DNA of 64,000 bases from Dugong dugon (taxonomy: Eukaryota > Chordata > Mammalia > Sirenia > Dugongidae), in assembly GCA_030035585.1 (NCBI GenBank), contig CM057466.1, positions 56,923,233 through 56,987,232 on the forward strand. Reading direction: 5' to 3'. A model generated the notes under the pieces. It did no database searches. It saw only the letters and a list, made by a program, of their open reading frames with translations, and was not told where the DNA came from. Below are positions 12,183 through 23,050 of the stretch, piece by piece; positions within the stretch are counted from its first letter, which is position 1; every line of letters starts with the position of its first letter. The translations under genes were made by a program, and so were the position numbers.

Positions 12183-12464
12183 TTTCATGAGATAGGTACT
12201 CAATAATTTAATTGCTTTCTACTTCCCATGTACAGCCTGAAACGTCATTCATTCATTTCCACAAACTTGGCCATTGATCCTTAGCAACTGGGCCTTGGTC
12301 CAAGGTTAGAGGGATTAGTTGAAGTGGATGTAGTAGCTTGGAGGGGCCTTTGAGATCTCTGTTAGAATCACTCAAGTTCAGAATTCTGTGTTGGTTGTTT
12401 CCTGGGGACTCTACTAAGGTTCTTACTGAGGAGAGTTTTGTAGAAGGGGGTACTATCCTGAAGT

Positions 12465-12620
12465 CCAGGAGCTGCCCATTCCCATCTAATCAGTTCTGGG
12501 CTCAGCATTGCCATGATCTAGCTTTATGACCCGGGTCAAGTCACTGGGCTCTTCTGGGCCTCAGTTTATTTGTCCATAAAGTGAGGGCATTTAGACTTGA
12601 TGTGCTCTCAGTTCCCATCC
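12465..12620 (+). repeat. MIR fragment, sense
   Basis: 'tgacccgggtcaagtcactgggctcttctgggcctcagtttatttgtccataaagtgagg' is MIR core and 3' side. An 'actcaataaatgtttttt' end-type fragment near 12838 may be a separate old LINE/SINE tail. Confidence 0.7.
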
Positions 12621-12964
12621 CACTTTTTAACACCGTGTTTCTCTACTCCTGCTGTCTTGGTCCATGATTTGCAGAGATGTGTTAGGAGTTTACAGCTTGT
12701 GGTTGCTTTACTTCTTCAGAAGAGGCAACACATTTTCAAACATCATTAACTTTAAGAACTGATGTCACATGTTTGTTGACCAGAAAAGTGATGCCTTTTT
12801 ATCACTGTGATGTGATGATGTCATGTATCTCATGGGTACTCAATAAATGTTTTTTTGGCTGAAAAAATATTAAAAAAAAATTTCTCATTAAAAAGACATG
12901 TTCACAGCAGAATCCCCTGGGTAATGTAGTGATACATATGCCCACCCTCCATATTGCTTTCTTG

Positions 12965-13230
12965 TAGCTTAGGGAACTACATTGTGTATTGGAAAGAACC
13001 AAGGCTTTGGGGTCAGACAGATCTGCACTCCAATCCTGCTCTTACCACTTATCCCACTGTGTGACCTTGGTTACAATATTTAACATTTAACTTCCCTGAG
13101 CCTCAGTTTACTCATCTATAAAATGGGGTAACGGGATGTCTCACAGGGTTGTTGTGAAATTAAATGAAATACTCCAAGTGAACCGCCAAGCACAATGCTG
13201 GACACAGAGTAAACTTGAAATAAAAATGAA
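12965..13230 (+). repeat. MIR, sense, near full length
   Basis: 'ggctttggggtcagacagatctg', 'gtgtgaccttggttac', 'gcctcagtttactcatctataaaatgggg', 'agggttgttgtgaaattaaatgaaat' and 'ggacacagagtaa' appear in full MIR order. Confidence 0.9.
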
Positions 13231-13234
13231 TGTG

Positions 13235-14195
13235 TTTTCTCTTCCCTTGGATTGTTTCTGAAGGCACGGAGCACTGCAGTCCCAAGGGAGTCTCATTTCA
13301 GAGGTGTGAAGGGACTTATCTGCCTTTTCTTTCTAAACTTCGCAGGGGTGTGGTCGCCATTCGAGTGTGCCAGATATGAAAGCGGAGGGATAGGCTGCAC
13401 AGTGCTTCGCTTTACTTTAAAAACAGATAGTCCGTACTCTAGGAATCAGCTGACCTTCCATTCTAGGAAGAAACCACGAATCATTACAGGAAATAGTACG
13501 TGTTTGTTTGTTTTTTCCCTTCTTCTTCTCAAATACCTCAGCAATGAAAGTAATTAAAAATAGAACCCTCAGTTGAGAACAATTTCTTGTGAAGACAGGC
13601 ATACCACGGTTGGAGTTGACCTCTTTCATTGGTTAATCCTGGGTTTTAATCCCTAACTCTCTCTCTAATTTCAAAAGGCTTATCCGTTGAAAAAAAATTT
13701 TTTAAAATTAAAATACTACTTCATATCAAGTGACTTAGAATATCATCAAAAATAGAAATAATGATAAATACTTTTCTAGATAAATAACTAAAAAAAGACC
13801 TCTATGAGTTGCCAAAGAAAAACTCTGGAAGGAGGCCGAGGCCGGCCCACACTGCTCTTGAGCAGGGCGAGCTCCAAGGGTCTGACCATCCTCTCCACTG
13901 TACCATTTATGCTCTACTGTAGCATTCATACTCACCCTTCCCATCTGGTTTCATTCAGGCCCTAAATTGCCATTAATTGGCTTGGCCGACATAGGCTGCC
14001 ATTAGATTCTACCTTTTTCTTTCCTTTAATTGTGGCTACAGGTCACTTTACTACATTCTAAATGTTATTTTAATTGACACTCTCCAGATATCTACAGTTG
14101 GGACTTGGTGTCCTGCTTGCCCTTAGACTCAAACTTGCTTTGGGTGGGTTACTAAAAATCAGCTAAGCCACCACAGCCACTTGTCTCAACTCCAT
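13235..14195. other. Unassigned sequence
   Basis: No repeat or gene recognised. A/T runs occur near 13690-13710. Confidence 0.35.
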
Positions 14196-14205
14196 TTTAA
14201 CTGAG

Positions 14206-14438
14206 TGTCCCTGGCTGGCACAATTGGTTAAGTGCTTGACTTTTCACTGAAAGGCTGGTGGTTTGAACCCACCCGGAGGCACTTGGAAGAAAAGCTTGGA
14301 GTTCTGCTTCTGAAAGGTCACAGCCTTGAAGCCCCTGTGGAGGGTGGGCTGTTCTACCCGGCAACAAAGGAAGTTGCTGTGAGTCGGAATCAACTCAACA
14401 CAACAGGTTTGTTTGTTTGTTTGTTTGGTTGGTTGGAC
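14206..14438 (+). mobile_element. AfroSINE-type SINE, sense, with TSD and GTTT/GGTT tail
   Basis: GTCCCTGGCTGGCACAATTGG head, 'ctgctaa'-region variant, and ATCAACTCAACACAACAGG end followed by (GTTT)n then (GGTT)n. A 10-bp TSD TTTAACTGAG lies at 14196-14205 and 14439-14448. The tail shows that these elements end in a simple GT-rich repeat rather than poly(A). Confidence 0.92.
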
Positions 14439-14582
14439 TTTAACTGAGGGCCAACGGTCTTGGGCTCCTTGCTCCACTTTACCAAAGTGGGAAGGTGAGC
14501 TCCTTTGTCACCTCACCCTGGATCCTTCCCTGTAGTGGATGCTCCCTACTCCTTATGCGTGAGCAGCTCCTTTAGAACTGAA

Positions 14583-14747
14583 AACCAAAACCAGTTGTTG
14601 TCAAGTCCACTCCGACTCATAGTGACCCCATGTGTGTCAGAGTAGAACTGTGCTCCATAGAGTTTTCAATGGCTGAGTTTTCAGAAGTAGATCACCAGGC
14701 CTTTCTTCTAAGGTGCCTCTGGGTGAAGGCAAATCTCCAACCTTGCA
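14583..14747 (-). mobile_element. AfroSINE-type SINE, antisense, 5'-truncated
   Basis: 'aaaccagttgttgtcaagtccactccgactcatagtgacc' 3' end, 'ttttcagaagtagatcaccaggcctttcttctaaggtgcctctgggtg' middle. The tRNA-like head is largely missing. Confidence 0.88.
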
Positions 14748-15214
14748 CCTAGAGAAAGAGAGGAGAGAGAAAGACCATGAGCTAAAGAGAAATTGAGCAA
14801 GATATTTCTGTACAGCCTGCTCCCCATACCACCCCTCTTAGAGCTGAGCTGGGTGAGAAGAGGCTCTGGTTGGTTGCCTGTCCATGGGCTAGTTAAACTG
14901 AGTAGAAGTGGCTTCCTGCCTCCTACCTGGGGCTGAGGCCTGGTTGGTGGGACCTCAGAAAGAGTTCCTTCTGTTCTACTCCTCTGATCTGACTCTCCCT
15001 TGGAAGGTTGAGGCTGGCCTGAATCCTGTGTCAGAGGAGAGCTGTTCACAAATTCTGTCCTTGAAGGTTTGCTGCTCGCATTCCAGCAGATCAGGAAAAC
15101 AGGAAGCAAACCAAGGAAGAGACCTACAGAGACAGAGCAGAGCAAAGACACACTTTCACAACTGATCTAGTCACTGGCTCATCCTCCTAACTTTGAGTAG
15201 AGTAGCAGTGGGAA

Positions 15215-15600
15215 TGGAGAAGACTTTTAAATTAAATATTTTTATTTTAGTGAAATATACAAACGAAATAGCACATATATTACATACATGCAGTTCAAAG
15301 AATAATAATAATGCAAATACTCATGCATCTACCACCCAGGATAAGAAATATAGAGCATTACCAGTATCTTTGAATCCCTTGTGGACCAGTCTTTTGTAAC
15401 CTCTGGCTATTTAATCCACAGCCAAATGTCTGAATCCACCATACATTTACATTGAAGTACATGAAATTATCGCCTCTTCTGACATTCTCCAGATAAGAAC
15501 TGGTTTTAATGACTTGAAAGAGTCCCTGCCTGCCCAAAGCCTTCTCATCAGTCAATCCCACCTCCTCATCTCTAGCCGCCATTAAGGAATTTCCCCAACT
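15215..15600 (-). mobile_element. Ancient L1 (L1MC/ME-like) 3' fragment, antisense
   Basis: 'tgcatctaccacccaggataagaaatatagagcattaccagtatc' matches the antisense L1M phrase 'aaccaccacccagatcaagaaatagaacattaccag'. The right limit is uncertain. Confidence 0.6.
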
Positions 15601-15634
15601 TTTGTCTCAAAAAAAATGGGTTGATAATCAACAT

Positions 15635-15887
15635 AAACCCTTTGACGTCGAGTTGATTCCGACTCATAGAGACCCTATAAAACAGAGTAGAACCGCCCCA
15701 TAGGGTTTTCAAGGAGTGGCTGGTGAGTTCGAACTGCCGACCTTTTGGTTAGCAGCCGAATGCTGAACCACTGTGCCACCAACCAAGCCAAACCACATCT
15801 GTTGCCGTCAAGTTGATTCCAACTCATAGCAACCCTATAGGACAGAGTAGAACTGCCCCTAGGGTTTACTGTGCCACCAGGGCTTCA
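15635..15887 (-). mobile_element. Dimeric AfroSINE insertion between one TSD pair
   Basis: Two antisense SINE bodies (about 15635-15783 and 15799-15887) lie head-to-tail inside a single 11-bp duplication ATAATCAACAT (15624-15634, 15888-15898). A short linker (about 15784-15798) made of CAAGCCAAACC, the antisense of a GGTTTGG tail, joins them. The second body lacks its centre, jumping from 'actgcccctagggttt' to 'actgtgccaccagggc'. One TSD pair for two bodies suggests a single dimeric insertion. Confidence 0.85.
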
Positions 15888-15937
15888 ATAATCAACATGG
15901 AGGGAACTATTTCTATGAAAAACATCACTTAGCTACC

Positions 15938-16113
15938 CTGTTGTTGCTGTGACTCATAGTGATTGACCCTTTGGGACATAGTAGAACTGCCTCATAGGGA
16001 GACTGAAATCTTTACCGAAGCAGATATCCAGATCTTTTTTTCTGCGGAGCCACTGGTGGGTTCAAAACACCAACCTTTCAGTTAGCAGCTGAGCAGTTAA
16101 GCATTGCACTACC
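15938..16113 (-). mobile_element. AfroSINE-type SINE, antisense
   Basis: 'ttgctgtgactcatagtgattgacc' with a small deletion in the 3' end; 'gaagcagatatccagatctt'; head 'ccaacctttcagttagcagctgagc'. Diverged copy. Confidence 0.85.
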
Positions 16114-16355
16114 TATCCTTCCTAAGTTCTGTGCATATTAGAGCCAGGAATCTCTACAGACTTAAGGAAGTAGCAAATGCCTCCATTTGTAGCACAGATC
16201 AAGTATTCTATATGTTAAAGCCTTTTGCAGGGGTGGCGGGGCTTGAGGGGGTAGAGAGGTGGGTAATTAGCCAGTGCAATGCAGGTGTTGAGGCTTACAA
16301 TAAAGAATTTTCCTTTTCCGTGTCTGGCCTTTTCCAGAGGGATATTGTAGAATGA

Positions 16356-16962
16356 TGTGATGGTTAAGGTTGTGTGTCAGCTTGGCTGGGCCATAATTCT
16401 CTCTCAGTGATTTGGCAGTTATATAACGATGTAGTTTGGCAGTTATGTAATGATGTAGTTTGACATTATGTAATGATATAGTTTGGCAGTTATGTAATGA
16501 TGTAGTCATCCTCCACGATGTGGTCTGATGTGATCCACCAATCAGTTGCAAGGGGAGTTTTCTTGGGGATGTGGCCTGCATCCAATATACATATGGATGT
16601 TCTGGCAAAGCCTACTTGCTTACTCTGGATCCTGCATCCAGTTCGTCATCATCTGACCTCCAGTTCTTGGGACTTGAGCCAGCTGCCTGCTGTATTGCCT
16701 GCCGATCTTGGGATTCATCAGTTTCTGCAGCCCGTGAGCCAGCAGTCTGCCATCCTACCTGTTGATCTTGGGTTTGTCAGTCTCAGCAGCTATGTGAATC
16801 AGGAGAAGCCTCCAGACTGACACCTGACCCACAGACTTGGGACTTGCAAGCCTCTACAACTGAGTGAGCCATTTCCTTGAGATAAATCTCTCTCTATATG
16901 TATAGATATATATGATGTACGCTTCACTGGCTTTGCTTCTATGGAGAACCCAGCCTAAGACA
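16356..16962 (+). mobile_element. LTR, ERVL-like, with four internal 24-bp repeats
   Basis: Begins TGTGATGGTTAAGG and ends CAGCCTAAGACA after 'cttctatggagaaccc'. 'tgagccatttccttgagataaatctctctctat' carries the polyadenylation region. These are the landmarks of the mammalian LTR group that starts TGTGATGGTTAA. Flanks AATGA/AATAG may be a decayed 5-bp TSD. Four copies of a ~24-bp unit (TTTGGCAGTTATGTAATGAT + GTAG) fill 16411-16505; the third is 23 bp. Subfamily not assigned. Confidence 0.75.
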
Positions 16963-18335
16963 AATAGTATCATGTGTTGTGTATGGGCAAGCTTAGGAAC
17001 CATGTGCTGCATGGTGGATGGTGCAGGTAGAGATAGATTGGGACAGTGTTCAGACAGGCACTGCTGAGAAGGCTTTCTGAGCTGTACTGAGTGTCTATCC
17101 ACAGCTGAAGGTCAAGAAGCATCTAACAATTGTTTATCACTCAAAAGCAGGCTGTGATGATGTTGTTACCACATCCGTCGCGGTGTGTATGTACGTGCCA
17201 ATGCCATTGTTTTCTGGGCGGCACCAGACACCATTGCCAGGACTTTGAGGTACCCTCCACCCTCTTCCTACACCATCGCCCACTGGGCTAAACCTGGGCC
17301 AACTTTCAGCTTTTCTGCTTTTTGCTGCCTTTCCAGCAGGGCTTTGGGAGTGATGATATGAGACCCAGAAGAACCCAGAGTCTGTATTCCTTGTGTCTTG
17401 TTTCAGAGTGACCCTCCCTCTTCCTAGTCTCACTTCCCAGAATTCCCAGGACCTTACACCACCAGGTGGAGCTTTTTGGTTCTAGACCCAAGTGAACTTC
17501 TGGACTTGGGGCTTTTTGGGATCTTTTGGAATTTGGCAGTATCATGGATGGGCAGGATATGGGCAAGAAGGAGATGCCCCCTTTTATTCCTCCACATGAA
17601 TATTTATGCCACTTTGCAAACGGCTAGTTCTGAGAGCCTCCAGGGCCTGTGTGTGGGACCTAGTCCTGAGTCTCCTACAGTTTGTAGAGGACCTCAGAGC
17701 CATTAACGGTAACGAGAGGATGAAGTCACAAGTCAGCAGGCTGAGGCTAAGTTGGATGAGAGAAAGTGATCCTAACCTAGGGACTGCAAATCTCTGAACT
17801 TGTGTACAATATTTTATATACATGTGGATATGTGCATTTTCCTATTTTTCTGGGGAAAGGCCCATTGCTTTTGTTAGATTCTCAGGCACTTATGACCTAA
17901 AGTAGATATAAGAACCAGGGTCTTGTCTGATTGCTGGTTTGTAATACAATGAGAAAAATAAAGAGCTGTAAATAAGCTTTTTATAGTTTAAAATTGTGAG
18001 AATACCCTTTATTCCGGGATAATGTCCATTCTATTCTTTTGGTACTGAAATATTCTTTTATAGGATTATGATGATAGTGAATGGTAATGAAAACTTTGTT
18101 TTTTCTCTCGACAAAATCAAAAGTTGGTAATTCTCCCAATTACATATATATATTTTTTCTTGTCTATGAAGTCCCAAAGTCTAAAAACCAATAATTTAGA
18201 GGGTTCCCCTTATATTTGTACACAATGTAGGAGTGTGCTGTTGCCCATCTCTCCTCCTCCAACTCCCCACTGTACATGACAGTTGCCTTTCATTATGTGC
18301 AAAGCAGTTTTAAAGAAAGTGGTGTAAACTCAACT
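16963..18335. other. Unassigned sequence
   Basis: No repeat or gene could be named. GC-moderate to ~17790, AT-rich after that. Frames of 76-98 codons at 17137-17706 overlap on both strands and show no splice context. Confidence 0.35.
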
Positions 18336-18430
18336 TTTCCTGGCTCCAAGAAAACATAACTGTGACTTTGGGAAAATCACCTAATTTTCCTGGGCCTTAA
18401 TTTTCTTATTAAAATGAGGGAGTTGGATAT
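18336..18430 (+). repeat. MIR fragment, sense
   Basis: 'aactgtgactttgggaaaatcacctaattttcctgggcctta...ttaaaatgagg' is a decayed MIR core; it ends where the L1 begins. Confidence 0.6.
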
Positions 18431-19968
18431 GAAAAGATGCTCACAATCATTAACCATTAGAGAGATGCAAATCAAAACTACAATGACATACCATCTTACC
18501 CCAGCTAAAATGGCACTGATAAAAAAACCAAATAACAACCAATGTTAGGGGGGATGTAAGGAGATTGGAAATCTTATCCATTGCTGGTAGGATTGTAAAA
18601 TGGCACAACCCCTATGGAAAACAGTATGCCACTTTCTCAAAAAACTAGAACTAGAACTACCCTATGATCCAGCAACCCTACTCCTAGGTATATACTCTAC
18701 AGACCTAAAAATAATGACATGAACAGACATATGCACACCTATGTTCATTGCTGCTTTATTCACAATAGCAAATAAATGGAAAGAACTGAAGTGCCCTTCA
18801 ATGGATAAGCAAAATGTAGTACATACATACAGTGGAATACTACACAAACATAAAGAACAATGATGAGTCCGCGAAACATATACATAGGTGACCTGGAGAA
18901 CATAATGCTAACTGAGATAAGTCAAGCATATAAGGACAAATATTGTATGATCCCTCTTTTATAAGAAGACAAGAATAGGTATAGATAGAGAGATCAATGT
19001 GCATTTGTGGTTACTGCGGGGGTGCGGAAGGGGAAGTATGCTTTAGATTGTGGAGACTTGTTATTTTTGGTGATGGGGAAAGTGGCACCGAATGTGGGTG
19101 TAGTGAGCATAGCACAACTGAAGTAAATGATATCACTGAGAAGCACTCAAGAGAAAAGGTTGCCTATACTAAAGAATTTGATACATATGAAGATGGCAAC
19201 AACTCCAACAAAGACCATAAAACGAGCATCCGAGCACATATGGATGGGTATAGGCATATAGGTATAGGGGTAGGTTGAAGTGTGTATATAAGCGAGAACA
19301 GATAGAAGTATCCATAGGTACATGTAAATACAAATATGTGAGTGCAGGCACATATATTCATTGAAGACACAAATATGGATACTCCTCAGACATAATCTAA
19401 CACCTTCCAAGACTGGTTTTCTGGGTTTGAAAGCTTAGGACCATAGTCTTAAGGGACAGCTCAGCCAATTGATATAACAGTTCACAAAAATCATGCTCTG
19501 CATCCTAAAGAAGTGAGTAGTGTCTGGGGTCTTAAAAGCTTGCGAGCGGCCATGCAACTACTGGTCTCTACACACAAGGAGCAAAAGAGTAAGAAAGTAA
19601 CCAAAAGCTCAGAAAAGAAACAAGACTACATGAGCCATGACCTCATCTACCCTGAGACAAGAAGAACTAGATGGTGCCCAGCTTCCACCACTGACCGTTC
19701 TGACTGGGGACACAATAGATAGTCCCGGATAGAATGGTAGAAAAATGTGGAGCAGAACTCAAATTAAAAAAACAAAACAAAAACAAAAACCAGACAAACT
19801 GGAACAGTGGAGAACAGACGACTCTTTGAGATTATCTCCCTGAGACTCTTTTTAAACCTAGAACCGAGCCTATCCCCTGAGATCACCTTTTAGTGAAGTA
19901 GCAGAGTGGCACACAAAATAAAGGATTTTACCCGTAAGATCGGTGCTCTAGTTAAAAATCATCTATAT
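18431..19968 (+). mobile_element. L1 3' region, sense, truncated at both ends
   Basis: 'ggatatgaaaagatgctcacaatcattaaccattagagagatgcaaatcaaaactacaatgacataccatctta' is the end-of-ORF2/3' UTR region of L1, followed by 'tgatccagcaaccctactcctaggtatatact' and 'aagtgcccttcaatggata'. A lineage-specific 3' UTR (about 19000-19960) includes an A-rich stretch at 19765-19795. No terminal poly(A) or TSD is seen; it stops at an RTE fragment. No open coding frame. Confidence 0.85.
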
Positions 19969-20036
19969 GATTTGCATTGTTGCAGCCACTGTGTCAATCC
20001 ATCTCGTACAGGGTCTTCTTCTTTTTTGCTGATATC
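19969..20036 (-). mobile_element. RTE LINE fragment, antisense
   Basis: 'cattgttgcagccactgtgtcaatccatctcgtacagggtcttcttcttttttgctg' corresponds closely to the same block of the larger RTE copy at 58396-58452. Confidence 0.85.
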
Positions 20037-20049
20037 AAATATAGCAACA

Positions 20050-20212
20050 AAAATAATACTAATTACTGTTGATGGAGTGCTGGCTCTGAACTGAACTTTG
20101 CATTCATTATCTCATTTAATCTTGCAAGTTAGGTTTGATCCTCCCAATTTTATAGATCCAGCCACTGGGTGGGTAGCCAGTAAGTGGCAGAGCTTTGGTT
20201 AGAGCCTAAGTC
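20050..20212 (-). repeat. MIR fragment, antisense
   Basis: 'gcattcattatctcatttaatcttgcaa', 'gggtagccagtaagtggcagagctttgg' follow antisense MIR order. Confidence 0.7.
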
Positions 20213-20255
20213 CACTCACCTGGAAAGCTCCTACTCCTGTAATTGCACGTTTAGC

Positions 20256-20420
20256 ACGGAGCCCGTGTTCCCCAACAGCATAGGCATCACCCGGGAGCTT
20301 GTTGGAGAGTCTCAGGCCCCAATGAGACTTTACTAGGCCAGACCTAGTAAAGCAAAATCTGGATTTTAACAAGACTCTCAAGGCATTTGTATTCCCATGA
20401 AGTTTGAGAAGCACTGGGTT
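20256..20420 (-). mobile_element. MER5A-like hAT remnant, antisense
   Basis: Ends 'catgaagtttgagaagcactggg', the MER5A terminus; inside 'aggcatcacccgggagcttgttggagagtctcaggcccc' and 'aaaatctggattttaac'. It carries a 10-bp inverted repeat CTTTACTAGG/CCTAGTAAAG (20328-20337, 20343-20352) not expected from the family. Confidence 0.75.
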
Positions 20421-20651
20421 AACTTTTTTTTTTTTTTAAACTTGTCCCACATGTTAATACATGCCAAGTATCCCTTGTTTTATGGCTGAAGAAAAGAAAA
20501 GCGTCACACTAAGGATATGGCGAGGGATGTTCTGGTTAGGGAGAGTAGAGTCCTCGCTTTGTGAATTTCTGAACCTCTTGCCTGCTTCCTTCCTTGACAA
20601 CTGAAAAGCGAGTCGCTGACCTTGCCAAAGATAGCACAGCCAGTAAGATAA

Positions 20652-20838
20652 CCCAAAAAACTGAACCCACTGCCACTGAGTCAATTCCGGCTCATAGCCA
20701 CTCTATAGGGTGAGTAGAACAGCCCCATAGGGTTTCCAAGGCTGTAATCTTTATGGAAGCAGACTGCTGGTAGGTTCGACCTGCTGACCTTTCGGTTAGC
20801 AGCCAAGCGCTTTAACCACTGTGCCACCAGGGCTCCTT
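20652..20838 (-). mobile_element. AfroSINE-type SINE, antisense, with 14-bp TSD
   Basis: A full element flanked by AGCCAGTAAGATAA at 20638-20651 and 20839-20852, a perfect match. The 3' end is at left ('cactgagtcaattccggctcatagcc') and the head at right ('gtgccaccagggctcct'). Confidence 0.96.
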
Positions 20839-21220
20839 AGCCAGTAAGATAATGTCTATTAGATTCTTTTTTTGCCTATTTAGGTAAAAAGGTGATTTTG
20901 AAAGAGAGGGTTTTGTCAAGTGTCATGATCTCATCACCTGGCAGCACCAGCAGGAGAGGAGGCCAAGGGAAAGCCAGTGTTGACTCGTGGGTGACTCAGG
21001 TGCTTACATGCTGGCAGTGAGCAGCCCCAGGGTGGGACTTGGTGGGAGAGGGCAGAGGGAATTGCCAAGTCACAGCCCTTTATGGCTGGGTTGCTCAGTA
21101 ACCAATGAGCTGAGGCAAAGGCTGTGTGGTCTCCTGCCTGCCCTCATTGCCTGTAGCGCCAGGAGCTCCTTGTCCGCATCCCTCTGGTTTCCTGTACCAT
21201 GTTTTCCTCTTTGTACTTAA

Positions 21221-21452
21221 ATGTTGTTGTTAGCTGCCGTGGGGTTGGCTCCCAACTCATGGTGAGCCCATACTAGGGAACAAATCACTGCCTGCCCGGT
21301 CCTATGCCAACCCCTTGACTGGTTGTAGATTGGACTGTTGTGATCCATAGGGTTTTCACTGGCTGATTTTCAGAAGTAGATTGCCAGGCCTTTTTTCCTA
21401 TCCTGCCTTAGTCTGGAATCTCTACTGTTACCTGTTCAGCATCATTACAGAT
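21221..21452 (-). mobile_element. RTE-N element, antisense, partial
   Basis: 'gttgttgttagctgccgtggggttggctcccaactcatggtg', 'gcctgcccggtcctatgcca', 'gatccatagggttttcactggctgattttcagaagtagattgccaggcc', 'acctgttcagcatcattacag'. The tRNA-like head is missing. Confidence 0.85.
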
Positions 21453-21679
21453 GGCCCTAATTAAGGTTGTGACCTGTGGTGGCCCTTCCAAGGGCTCTGC
21501 TAACACAGGGCAGCCCTGGACCTTAGCTCACGGGGTTTCCAGGCCTGGTCCCAAGCTGGATCCTGGCTGTTGTGCCCAGGGCAGTTAGCATGCCTCAAGC
21601 ACATCCTCTACTGCCTCTTATATGCTTTGTTTTTAGGTTTACTTGATAATATTACCTAACATATGTATACAGTTTTCAA

Positions 21680-21850
21680 ACTTTTAATTTCTGTTATCTC
21701 ATTTGACATTCATGACAGTGTCTGTTAAATGGGCGGGTGAATTAGGTTATTAGGGAGGCCAAGTCAGTGCTATTCATCCTCCGAACAAGTAAGGCAACAG
21801 AGATTCAGTGAGTGAAGTTGACTTGCCCAAGGTCACACAGCTATGTGCAA
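21680..21850 (-). repeat. MIR fragment, antisense
   Basis: 'ttatctcatttgacattcatgacag' and 'agattcagtgagtgaagttgacttgcccaaggtcacacagctatg'. Middle part degraded. Confidence 0.65.
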
Positions 21851-22690
21851 GATTCTTGGGAATCTCCCTTACATATCCCAAGGTTTTTGGCTTCCTAAGC
21901 CCTGGGGTCACACCTGTGCTACTTAAATAGGAACAAGGTCATGAGAATAGGTGGTGCTTTATTTGTCAGCCATTGAGGGAGAAAATTAACCCTGTGTGTA
22001 TTTGCATTTGTGGGATTATTCCAAAGTCAGCACTTTCACAGGAGATTTAGGATCAGGGTAGAAAACAATACAGCAAAGTGATTCTCTAAGAGGACATTAT
22101 TTTTTCATTTGCTGTGTTGTGCCATTGTTGCTGAGTTCTTAAATAAGCCTTTTTAATTTTTATCACGGTGCTAAGTTTTAAGAAACAAAATATGGAGGAA
22201 AAGGAGACCAAGTGAAATGGTTAGGCTTGGTGAGGAATGCCGAGCTCAGGTCTCATCAGAACAATGAGGGAACCAGGCAAAACCATGATGCCCTCAAGTG
22301 AGGCCATGGCCTTTGCTGACAAGATGAGTCAGCAGAATTCGAGGCAAATGGTCCAAGTGGCTGTTTAGTGTCTTAGGCTTTCACAACTTCCACTCTAAGC
22401 CAATAACTCCCATCTGGGCCTCCCAAGTGCCTGCATTCAGAGGTGGCTTATTCATTAGCAAACGTGAGAAATCACTAATTAGCACCCTTCTAGTGTGTTA
22501 AAGCAGTCTAGGTTATTGGTGGATGTTTGAAAAGGAAAACAACTTCCCCTCCCATCCTCTTCCCTTCTGAGATACTTGGATTAACACTGGAAGCTGTCTC
22601 CATTAATGGAACCATCATAGCATCAAAGGCTTTTTAAATGGAAAAGAAGGATGTAAAAAGTTTGAAAACACTTAAAAATCCCTTAACGCC
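21851..22690. other. Unassigned sequence
   Basis: No repeat or gene recognised. Confidence 0.35.
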
Positions 22691-22960
22691 ACCATCCTAT
22701 ACAATGATGGCAGTTTTAATGTCTGAGTATTTTCTGGTCTTTGTCCACACACATATTTATTTTGCAAGCTCATTGTAACATACCTGTTTGTATTGTGCTT
22801 TTTTCAGCTGATAATATATCACAAACATCTCCCTGTTTATGTATTATCTTCATCATGACCAATTGTCAGTGTCTATACAATATTTATCATGTTGACATCT
22901 ACTAACCAGTCTCTTTGATAGGCATTTTGATTGATTCCAGGTTTTTTGCTTTTATCTACC
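22690..22960 (-). mobile_element. Ancient L1M-like fragment, antisense
   Basis: 'tctgagtattttctggtctttgtccacacacatatttat' and 'accagtctctttgataggcattttgattgattccagg' resemble very old antisense L1 3' sequence. Weak. Confidence 0.4.
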
Positions 22961-22984
22961 TACCCACCTACCTACCTATCTATC

Positions 22985-23050
22985 TGTGGTGAAAGTATGC
23001 ACAGCAAAACATACAACAATTTAACGATTTCTGTGTGGGTTTTTTGCTAT
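22985..23050 (-). mobile_element. L1 3'-end fragment, antisense
   Basis: 'gtggtgaaagtatgcacagcaaaacatacaacaatttaacgatttct' matches the antisense 3' terminus of an L1 subfamily related to those at 31159, 39114 and 55529. A short CTAC/CTAT tract (22955-22985) precedes it. Confidence 0.55.

Noticed and set aside
14708..15151. 147-148-codon open frames on the - strand (also 51380-51826)
   Set aside because: Both overlap SINE or ancient L1 sequence and show no conserved motif.
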